Source: CAYZHM01 sp964478225 (lineage in GTDB: Bacteria > Pseudomonadota > Alphaproteobacteria > Micavibrionales > Micavibrionaceae). Taken from it: a stretch of DNA of 15,991 nt. Numbering within the stretch: the stretch's first letter is position 1; each line of letters begins with the position of its first letter. Under the pieces are notes generated by a model. The model made no database searches. It saw only the letters and a program-made list of their open reading frames with translations, and was not told the origin of the DNA. Positions 5,264 to 10,954 of this stretch are shown here, piece by piece. The position numbers and the translations under genes were made by a program. The stretch covers positions 1 through 15,991 of the forward strand of contig CAYZHM010000015.1 in assembly GCA_964478225.1 (NCBI GenBank). The letters run 5' to 3'.

Positions 5264-5980
5264 TTACTGCGGCGGGCAAAACATATAGCCGATACCGCGC
5301 ACAGTCTTGATAAGACTGGAGCCAGATGTGCCGAGCTTTTTGCGAATACGACCAATTTGAATATCAATAGCGCGGTCGTAGGAATCATATTCGGCATCAC
5401 GAGTGAGTTCAAAAAGTTGCTCACGGCTAAGTGCACGGTTGGGGGCCATCACCAGAGCTTCAAGCAATTGAAATTCACCCGTAGTAATTTCACAGGATTG
5501 CCCATTCTTATTAAAAAGTTGGAATTGATTGCGATCTAATATAAATTCCGCAAACTCAATTTTTTGTTTTTTCTCTGATCCGGAATCTTGCGAGATATCA
5601 TTGCTTGCGGGCGGCTGTGTTCTGCGGAGGGCTGCTTTAATTCGTGCTGCAAGCTCGCGCATTTCAAAAGGCTTTGTTATATAGTCATCGGCGCCCATTT
5701 CGAGACAGACAACTTTTTCTGTTGTATCGCTTTTCCCGCTGACAACGACGATAGGGGCCCGGGTTTTTGCTCTGATTTGCGGAATAAGGCTTATGCCGTC
5801 CGCATCCGGCAACACGAGATCAAGTAAAATGACATCTGAATTTACTACCTCAAGCTTTTCCGCAAGCTCGGCGCCGCTATTGGCCACAATAACAATATAA
5901 CCCTCTCCTTCCAGATAATGCCCGAGGACTACCTGCAGGTTTTCATCATCATCAACAGAGAGCACAATACCCTTATTCAT
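5264..5980 (-). CDS. OmpR/PhoB-family response regulator
   Basis: 238 residues. The receiver domain (about 1-120) has the acidic pocket D10-D11-D12, phosphoacceptor D54 (in VILLDLVLPDADG), the conserved S81 and K103 (in TKPF). The C-terminal winged-helix domain (about 140-236) contains TTGEFQLLEALV, the recognition helix region RAIDIQIGRIRKKLG, and the wing IKTVRGIGYMF. It should be a cytoplasmic transcription factor controlled by phosphorylation. The start ATG at 5980 has AAGGAAAG upstream. It is divergent from the sigma gene across 158 bases that hold a phased repeat, a candidate binding site. No histidine kinase is adjacent; the hybrid kinase at 6738-8972 is a possible partner, but that is inference. 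It is not PhyR, which would have a sigma-like domain. Confidence 0.9.
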   Translation of the reverse strand: MNKGIVLSVDDDENLQVVLGHYLEGEGYIVIVANSGAELAEKLEVVNSDVILLDLVLPDADGISLIPQIRAKTRAPIVVVSGKSDTTEKVVCLEMGADDYITKPFEMRELAARIKAALRRTQPPASNDISQDSGSEKKQKIEFAEFILDRNQFQLFNKNGQSCEITTGEFQLLEALVMAPNRALSREQLFELTRDAEYDSYDRAIDIQIGRIRKKLGTSGSSLIKTVRGIGYMFCPPQ

Positions 5981-6020
5981 AGATACTTTCCTTGGTTATC
6001 CCAGTTTGTACTCGTTTTGT

Positions 6021-6057
6021 TACAAAAATGATACAAACTTTTTCAAAATTATTACAC
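6021..6057. promoter_or_regulatory. Helically phased TACAAA-like repeats, candidate response-regulator site
   Basis: TACAAA at 6021, TACAAA at 6032, TTCAAA at 6042 and TTACAC at 6052 recur every 10-11 bases, one DNA turn. OmpR-family regulators bind such direct repeats. The array lies between the divergent regulator and sigma genes. Confidence 0.4.
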
Positions 6058-6104
6058 TTCGGAGAAACTGAGGTTACAGACTCTCTCTAGGCTTGAAATT
6101 GTCA

Positions 6105-6119
6105 GCAGGACATTCCTGC
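6105..6119. promoter_or_regulatory. Inverted repeat in the leader of the sigma gene
   Basis: GCAGGA-CAT-TCCTGC, a perfect 6-bp inverted repeat ending 19 bases before the sigma start codon and just upstream of its AAAAGGAG. It could be an operator or a small RNA hairpin near the ribosome binding site. Confidence 0.35.
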
Positions 6120-6138
6120 ATAACAAAAGGAGCTTAAA

Positions 6139-6684
6139 ATGTTTAACAACCAGCAGTTAACCACAGAAATGCCTAAACTGGAAAAGTTCGCAATGCGCCT
6201 GACACGCAATCGTCACGACGCTGAAGATCTAGTTCAGACCACTCTATTGCGCGCCATGGAAAAGAAACATTTGTTCCAGGAAGATAGCGACCTTTTCAAG
6301 TGGACATCCAAGATCATGTATAACCTGTTTGTTTCCGGCTATCGCCGTAAGGTGAAATTCGAAACACAGTATGATCCTGAAAGCTATCTAGAAAAAGAAT
6401 CAATTGAAGCCCCTCAGGAAAAGCAAGCGGAACTGTCAAAGGTCAGACAAGCGATGAACCTTCTGTCCGTGGAGCATCGTGAAGTTCTGGTTCTGGTATG
6501 CATCCAAGGCATGCGTTATCAGGAAGTTGCCAAAACACTGAATGTTCCGGTCGGCACAATCCGTTCCCGTCTTTCAAGAGCCAGAGAGCATCTGCAAAGC
6601 CTGCTGTCTACACCGGCTCGTGAAGGTACAATGACATTCCCACCGGTGGCTAGCAGAGTTGCGGGAACTTCAATCGCCGCCTAA
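6139..6684 (+). CDS. ECF sigma factor, EcfG-like (general stress response candidate)
   Basis: 181 residues. Sigma region 2 (about 12-72) contains MPKLEKFAMRLTRNRHDAED-LVQTTLLRAM, then FKWTSKIMYNLFVSGYRRK. Region 4 (about 97-156) contains LLSVEHREVLVLVCIQGMRY, QEVAKTL and the recognition helix VGTIRSRLSRAREHL. No C-terminal extension with a sensor domain is present. The spacing of 'LFKW...I.YNLF.S.YRRK' resembles EcfG (ECF15) proteins, and the surrounding GGAAC/CGTT promoters support this; another ECF group cannot be ruled out. AAAAGGAG precedes the ATG at 6139. No NepR anti-sigma gene is adjacent, and no EcfG-type promoter precedes the gene, so auto-activation is not obvious. The gene is closed by a strong terminator at 6706. 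Confidence 0.85.
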   Translation: MFNNQQLTTEMPKLEKFAMRLTRNRHDAEDLVQTTLLRAMEKKHLFQEDSDLFKWTSKIMYNLFVSGYRRKVKFETQYDPESYLEKESIEAPQEKQAELSKVRQAMNLLSVEHREVLVLVCIQGMRYQEVAKTLNVPVGTIRSRLSRAREHLQSLLSTPAREGTMTFPPVASRVAGTSIAA

Positions 6685-6705
6685 CTAAAAATCGGTATTT
6701 ACCCC

Positions 6706-6738
6706 AAAGCCCGGCATTCCCCCTCTGCCGGGCTTTTT
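6706..6738 (+). terminator. Rho-independent terminator of the sigma gene
   Basis: An 11-bp perfect stem (AAAGCCCGGCA at 6706-6716 with TGCCGGGCTTT at 6726-6736) encloses a 9-base loop and ends in TTTTT. The last T-tract base overlaps the stop codon of the convergent kinase gene. In the kinase direction only TTT follows, so it is weaker there. Confidence 0.88.
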
Positions 6739-8972
6739 CATGCAGCTCTTTGGCGAAGATTCAAAAATTTGAGGACAGTGGCCTTAAAGTCCATCTCAAC
6801 GATAGGTTTAGGTAAGTAAGCGTCCATTCCCGCTTGGATGCATTTATCCTTATCACCCACCAATGCATGAGCCGTCATGCCGATAATAGGGGTTCGATCC
6901 AACCCTTGTTCTTCTTCGATTTTTCGGATGTGTGTCGTTGCCGCAAATCCATCCATCTCAGGCATCTGTATATCCATCAAGATGAGATCATAATGATTTT
7001 CTTTCCAGACATTCACAGCTTGAAGGCCTGTTCTGGCAACATCAAACTGGATGCCCATTTCTTCTAGCAAGTAGCTCAGGACGACAACATTGCCTTCATA
7101 ATCTTCAACCATCAAAATTTTATTAGAACCTGAAATAGCTGACTTCAGTTTATCATTGATCTTGTTTTTTCTGGCCTCATCACGATTTTGATCTTCTTCA
7201 GATCCTTCAATATCCCTCAGCGGAAGAAACAAAGAAAAAGTCGAGCCTTTGCCAATTTCACTCTTCACTTCTATGCTTCCGCCCATCAAATCCGCCAATT
7301 TTCGAGAGATAGGAAGGCCCAGACCCGTTCCGCCATACTTGCGTGAAACAGAAGCGTCCGCCTGCTTAAACCGTTCAAAAATCAGATCATATTGTTCTTC
7401 TTTAATGCCGATCCCTGTATCCTTGACATCAATACGAAGAAGAGAAATCCCTGCTTTTTTTTCTTTTGAGGCCGTGACATGCACGCTTCCTTTCTCCGTA
7501 AACTTCAAGGCATTTCCAATAAGATTGATAAGGATCTGACGTAAACGAACAGGATCCCCATAAAAGTCGATGTTTCTAACGCTATCAAAATCAAACACGA
7601 ACTCGAGTTTTTTCTCTGCGGCCCTTACAGACATGATGCTGATGATGTGCTCAAAGGCATCTTGTAAATCAAAAACAGTTTCTTCCAGCTCCATTTCGCC
7701 GCTCTCAATTTTTGAGAAATCAAGAACGTCCGAAATCAAATCCTTCAAAAGAACAGTGCTGGTATGAAGAACACTAACCAGGCTCCTTTTCTTTTCATTA
7801 AGGCCTTCTGTGTTCTGAGAGAGAATTTCCGCTGCCCCGCTGATTGTCGCAAGGGGGGTACGGATTTCATGGCTCATATGCGCAAGAAAATCACTTTTGG
7901 CTCGGTTGGCATCCTCTGCATGTTGCTTGGCTTCCTGAAGCTTAAGTTCATACTCCTTGGCGGCGCTAACATCCGTATGGGCACCAACCATGCGAACCGG
8001 CTTACCACTTTTATTGCGTATAAGTTTGCCGCGCGCATTAATCCAGATCCAGCGCCCCGATTTGTGCTGCATGCGAAAAGTGTTGGAATACTCAGACAAT
8101 TGGCCGTTGAGATAGAGATCAATATATTCTTGAACCTTTTCAGTTTCTTCAGGATGCAGCTTGCTAAAGAAGTCTTCATAGGTGCCAATAAAATCAGAAG
8201 GCTCATAGCCCAACATCATTGAAAACTGGTCAGAATAGAAAACTTTATTGGTTTTAATATTCCAATCAAAAACGCCGTCTTGTGTCCCCTCAACAGCCAA
8301 CCGGAAAACCTCTTCCTTTTCGCTGAGCGCGGTTTCCGCCGCGCTACGTTTGGCTTGTACGCGCAGGAGGTAAGCATTAAAAATCATGAGTAAGACAACG
8401 GCCACACTGCCGCCGATAAGGAGCGTTAAAAAATATTGATTTTTTCTATTCTCAACGGCTTTAATACGGCGGTTCAGAAGACTGTATTCTTCCTTAAGAA
8501 AGTCCCCATTAAGTCTATAAATATCATTATTCAAACGGTTAATCAGTGAAACATCGGCCAGAATTTTTTTAGGGGACTCAGTTAGGCTTAACTCAGCTCT
8601 TTTGTCGAGCTGTTCTGAGAACTGCCAAAAGTATTTTTGCAGTTCTCCCAGCCTGCTTTGCTGCGAGGGATTATCAATCGTTAATTCGCTCAGTCTAGCG
8701 AGTCGTCTAGAGGCCTCAGCTTTTCGCTCTTCATAAACCTCCATAAATTCCGGATTACCGCTAATCAGGTAACCTCTTTCCGCGGAAATCATTAAGGCTA
8801 CGAGCGTATTAAATTGTTCAGCTTCGATAATGGTGCCTTGTGTATGCAAAATCCAATTGTCAGATTGCTCAATCTGTTTATCGCCGCTCACCAGAACATA
8901 GCCAAGAAAGATGACGCAAGACAAAAGGATCGCGGTAAAGATCAAATAATTTCTGATAAAAATTTGAGGCAT
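6738..8972 (-). CDS. Hybrid histidine kinase: CHASE3, PAS, HisKA, HATPase, receiver
   Basis: A long inner-membrane sensor (744 residues from the ATG at 8972; numbering here is from GTG at 8978, two residues more). TM1 is about 11-31; a periplasmic CHASE3-like helical domain spans 35-180, with AERGYLISGNPEFMEVYEE near 66-84; TM2 is about 183-205. A PAS domain follows (about 222-340, FRLAVEGTQDGVFDWN and WIWINARGKLI). HisKA has the phosphoacceptor H370 in FLAHMSHEIRTPL. The ATPase has its N box around N485-N489, DTGIGI at 520-525 and GGTGLGL at 549-555. A C-terminal receiver carries D669 (LMDIQMPEMDG), T702 and K724. The receiver makes it a hybrid that would pass phosphate to a phosphotransfer protein or act on itself; no HPt domain is present. 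It may feed the general stress pathway, but that is inferred only from position. Confidence 0.92.
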   Translation of the reverse strand: MPQIFIRNYLIFTAILLSCVIFLGYVLVSGDKQIEQSDNWILHTQGTIIEAEQFNTLVALMISAERGYLISGNPEFMEVYEERKAEASRRLARLSELTIDNPSQQSRLGELQKYFWQFSEQLDKRAELSLTESPKKILADVSLINRLNNDIYRLNGDFLKEEYSLLNRRIKAVENRKNQYFLTLLIGGSVAVVLLMIFNAYLLRVQAKRSAAETALSEKEEVFRLAVEGTQDGVFDWNIKTNKVFYSDQFSMMLGYEPSDFIGTYEDFFSKLHPEETEKVQEYIDLYLNGQLSEYSNTFRMQHKSGRWIWINARGKLIRNKSGKPVRMVGAHTDVSAAKEYELKLQEAKQHAEDANRAKSDFLAHMSHEIRTPLATISGAAEILSQNTEGLNEKKRSLVSVLHTSTVLLKDLISDVLDFSKIESGEMELEETVFDLQDAFEHIISIMSVRAAEKKLEFVFDFDSVRNIDFYGDPVRLRQILINLIGNALKFTEKGSVHVTASKEKKAGISLLRIDVKDTGIGIKEEQYDLIFERFKQADASVSRKYGGTGLGLPISRKLADLMGGSIEVKSEIGKGSTFSLFLPLRDIEGSEEDQNRDEARKNKINDKLKSAISGSNKILMVEDYEGNVVVLSYLLEEMGIQFDVARTGLQAVNVWKENHYDLILMDIQMPEMDGFAATTHIRKIEEEQGLDRTPIIGMTAHALVGDKDKCIQAGMDAYLPKPIVEMDFKATVLKFLNLRQRAA

Positions 8973-8983
8973 CAACACACCAT
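8972..8983 (-). other. Three-codon leader ORF overlapping the kinase start (TGATG)
   Basis: On the minus strand GAGGAG (8995-8990) is followed after 6 bases by ATG-GTG-TGT-TGA, whose TGA shares its A with the kinase ATG at 8972. The best-spaced ribosome binding site therefore serves this tiny frame, suggesting coupled re-initiation. GTG at 8978 is the other possible kinase start. Confidence 0.4.
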
Positions 8984-9007
8984 AGTGAACTCCTCACCAA
9001 AAAACCA

Positions 9008-9047
9008 TAAAAAAACGGCGCTTCACAAAGGAAACGCCGTCTTTTTT
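9008..9047. terminator. Bidirectional terminator between DUF1328 gene and kinase gene
   Basis: A 6-bp GC-rich stem (ACGGCG 9014-9019 with CGCCGT 9034-9039) is extended by three pairs after one mismatch. It has T-tracts on both strands (9041-9047, and 9014-9008 on the minus strand). It ends the DUF1328 transcript and leaves only about 30 bases for a kinase promoter. Confidence 0.7.
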
Positions 9048-9065
9048 TGTGTGTAATATCCCAAT

Positions 9066-9242
9066 CTACACAGGGGGTGTGCGGCCTCGCAAAGCGTGGA
9101 CTGCTGCTGCTACAATAAACAACACCAGAAAGACCACAAACAACAACTGCGCTATCTCAACAGATACGGCAGCAACACCGCCAAATCCCAAGACACCTGC
9201 AATAAGTGCAATGACCAAAAATGTTAAAGCCCAACCAAGCAT
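9066..9242 (-). CDS. DUF1328-family small membrane protein (YtjA-like)
   Basis: 58 residues, nearly all hydrophobic: MLGWALTFLVIALIAGVLGF, then a second segment IAQLLFVVFLVLFIVAAAVH, ending in a short basic tail. This is the typical DUF1328 protein, a two-helix inner-membrane protein of unknown function often found in stress regulons. The frame can be read from 9317, but that would start inside the palindromic promoter; AAGGAG six bases before the ATG at 9242 gives the correct start. It is transcribed from the minus-strand EcfG-type promoter at 9315-9289 and ended by the hairpin at 9008-9047. Confidence 0.88.
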   Translation of the reverse strand: MLGWALTFLVIALIAGVLGFGGVAAVSVEIAQLLFVVFLVLFIVAAAVHALRGRTPPV

Positions 9243-9288
9243 GGGTTTCTCCTTTTCTTTTTTGTTAGCATTATGAATTTCTAATTCG

Positions 9289-9315
9289 CCAACGCACAAA
9301 ATTATGATCAGTTCC
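9289..9315 (-). promoter_or_regulatory. EcfG-type stress promoter for the DUF1328 gene
   Basis: On the minus strand, GGAAC (9315-9311), a 16-base spacer and CGTTGG (9294-9289). The -35 is the left half of the palindrome GTTCCATGGAAC (9311-9322), shared with the promoter reading rightwards. Confidence 0.75.
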
Positions 9316-9317
9316 AT

Positions 9318-9345
9318 GGAACTATCTGCCGGGTCAAAGCGTTGG
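9318..9345 (+). promoter_or_regulatory. EcfG-type stress promoter for the 60-residue protein
   Basis: GGAAC at 9318-9322, a 17-base spacer and CGTTGG at 9340-9345. Its -35 is the right half of the palindrome at 9311-9322, so the two divergent -35 elements are separated by only 2 bases. Confidence 0.75.
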
Positions 9346-9402
9346 TCCCCAGAATAGAGATTATTGCTTTTCTTTCCCTTTTAGACTGATAGTATCTGAA
9401 CA

Positions 9403-9585
9403 ATGAACTCATATCATATCTCAGACTATGACATTCAGGCACTCGCCGACAACGAACTCTCAGAAGAGGACGCGGCCTTTGTTAAGGCGTATGTCCAAAA
9501 CAATCCCCTTGCAAGCAAACGCTACAAACAGCTTTTAGAGCAAAAAAAGCTGCTGGGTTTGTGGTGGACGGATTCCAAGCAGTGA
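9403..9585 (+). CDS. 60-residue anti-sigma-like small protein
   Basis: A short cytoplasmic protein. ISDYDIQALADNELSEEDAA, a helix, NNPLASKRYKQLLEQKKLLG and a C-terminal WW resemble the N-terminal domain of ECF anti-sigma factors ('D..L.AY.DG.L...E...V..Y...NP'). It lacks the H-x3-C-x2-C zinc site and the membrane anchor of that family, so it may be a stand-alone sigma-binding module or simply a paralogue of that fold. It is not NepR by sequence. The ATG at 9403 has only a weak ribosome binding site. It is expressed from an EcfG-type promoter and converges on the efflux operon with 16 bases between and no clear terminator. Confidence 0.65.
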   Translation: MNSYHISDYDIQALADNELSEEDAAFVKAYVQNNPLASKRYKQLLEQKKLLGLWWTDSKQ

Positions 9586-9601
9586 GAAAATAACGCTCAC
9601 G

Positions 9602-10954
9602 TCAATAAACTCCAAGTGATTTGAACAATCTTGTCAGGCTCTCAGCCTGCGCCGCTTTAGCCGTAACCACGGCAGCCTCGGCGTTATTAGCGCTCCGCTG
9701 CGCATCCAAAACATCCAAAAAGGAAACTTCGCCTTCCTTATAAAGGGTCTGAGATAATTCGAGGGCTTTCTCTGCGCTATAATAAGAGCTTTCTAAAGAA
9801 ATATATTTTTCATTGATTTTAGAATAATCATTCAATGCAGTCTCAACTTCATTGACTGCAACCAAGATTGCTTTTCTATACTGCTCAAAGGCTTGTTTTT
9901 CACGCGCTTGAGCAGCATCAATTTGTCCTTGAATCCGCCCAAAATCAAGCAATGACACGGCCGTTCCTAATGTCACATTCCATACCGAGGCGGAGCTGAC
10001 AAGAGCATTATCGGCAATACCAAAAAATCCACCCAAGTTAAACGATGGCAGAAATTCAAGGGTGGCCGCCTCCGCAAGAGAGCTATTGGCCGCGAGGTTT
10101 GCTGCTGCTGCCTGTATATCTGGCCGGAGCAGTAATACTTGCGCCGGAGCCATCAGAACTGGTTCTACACCATGGCCGGGAATATCCATTCTGTCCCGAA
10201 GTAAAGGCTCAAGGATTTGCGGCGTTACACCGGTAAGAACACTCAAGCGCAGCCGGGCATTTTCGGCCTGACGCTCAAACTCTGGGAGCGAAGCGCGTGT
10301 GGCATTAACAAGGCTGGAGGCTCTTTCAACATCAAGGCGCGGCGCTTCCCCAAGACGATGGAGATCACTGATAAGCCTCAAGGTCTTTTCCTGTGACTCT
10401 AAGTTTTTGGCGGCAATATTGGTCTGATTTTGCGCAGCTCTAAAATCGATATAACTGCGTGTGACCTCGGCTATCAGGGTCAGGCTTACAGTATGATATT
10501 GAGCCTGAACGGCCTTAAATTGCGAATGGCTGGCGTCGTATTCCTTGCGGTTTCGTCCAAACACATCCACTTCAAATGATGCATCAAATCCAGCCTCATA
10601 AAATGAGTCAGAGGACGTACCTCTTGCTCCCGTATCTTGCTGTCCCAAGGAACCGGAGGCTCCAATTTGTGGAAAGAGCGCTGAAAATGATGTACGCCTT
10701 AATCCGCGCGCTTCCTGAATTTTGGCTTCCGCGATCAACCGGTCAGGGCTCTGCGCAAGAGAAAGATTGACCAGTTCATTGAGCACAGGATCATCAAATC
10801 TCTTCCACCACCCTTTCAAATGCGAGGCTTCAACAATATCGGCCTGGTAAACAGAAGACCATGCCTGCGGCTTATCTGGTTCTGATAAAGATGCTCCGCT
10901 CGCAAGACAGCCCGCAAGAAAAAGACAAAGAGGCATAAACACAAACTTCTTCAT
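9602..10954 (-). CDS. Outer-membrane efflux lipoprotein, TolC/NodT family
   Basis: 450 residues. A lipoprotein signal (KKFVFMPLCLFLAGC, acylated cysteine at residue 16) leads into two outer-membrane-efflux-protein repeats. WWKRFDDPVLNELVNLSLAQ near residue 50 and the second-repeat AVNEVETALNDY and LDVLDAQRS motifs are standard for NodT-type channels. It forms the trimeric outer-membrane and periplasmic duct of the efflux pump. The ATG at 10954 overlaps the pump gene stop as TGATG; GTG at 10957 is an alternative. It is the last gene of the operon. No strong terminator follows; a 5-bp hairpin lies between the two convergent stops. Confidence 0.93.
   Translation of the reverse strand: MKKFVFMPLCLFLAGCLASGASLSEPDKPQAWSSVYQADIVEASHLKGWWKRFDDPVLNELVNLSLAQSPDRLIAEAKIQEARGLRRTSFSALFPQIGASGSLGQQDTGARGTSSDSFYEAGFDASFEVDVFGRNRKEYDASHSQFKAVQAQYHTVSLTLIAEVTRSYIDFRAAQNQTNIAAKNLESQEKTLRLISDLHRLGEAPRLDVERASSLVNATRASLPEFERQAENARLRLSVLTGVTPQILEPLLRDRMDIPGHGVEPVLMAPAQVLLLRPDIQAAAANLAANSSLAEAATLEFLPSFNLGGFFGIADNALVSSASVWNVTLGTAVSLLDFGRIQGQIDAAQAREKQAFEQYRKAILVAVNEVETALNDYSKINEKYISLESSYYSAEKALELSQTLYKEGEVSFLDVLDAQRSANNAEAAVVTAKAAQAESLTRLFKSLGVY

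Noticed and set aside
7764..8222. A 152-codon plus-strand frame inside the hybrid kinase gene
   Set aside because: It covers the PAS-to-HisKA region of a well-supported gene on the other strand and shows no family resemblance.
9243..9317. N-terminal extension of the DUF1328 protein
   Set aside because: It would begin within the shared palindromic promoter; DUF1328 proteins begin at MLGWAL, which has AAGGAG upstream.
9580..9601. Hairpin GTGAG...CTCAC between the 60-residue gene and the efflux operon
   Set aside because: Only 5 bp with a 9-base loop and no T-tract; too weak to call a terminator.
9318..10700. Further GGAAC/GTTCC motifs inside the efflux, sigma and ExoD genes
   Set aside because: They lie within coding sequence and lack a CGTT-type element 16-17 bases downstream.
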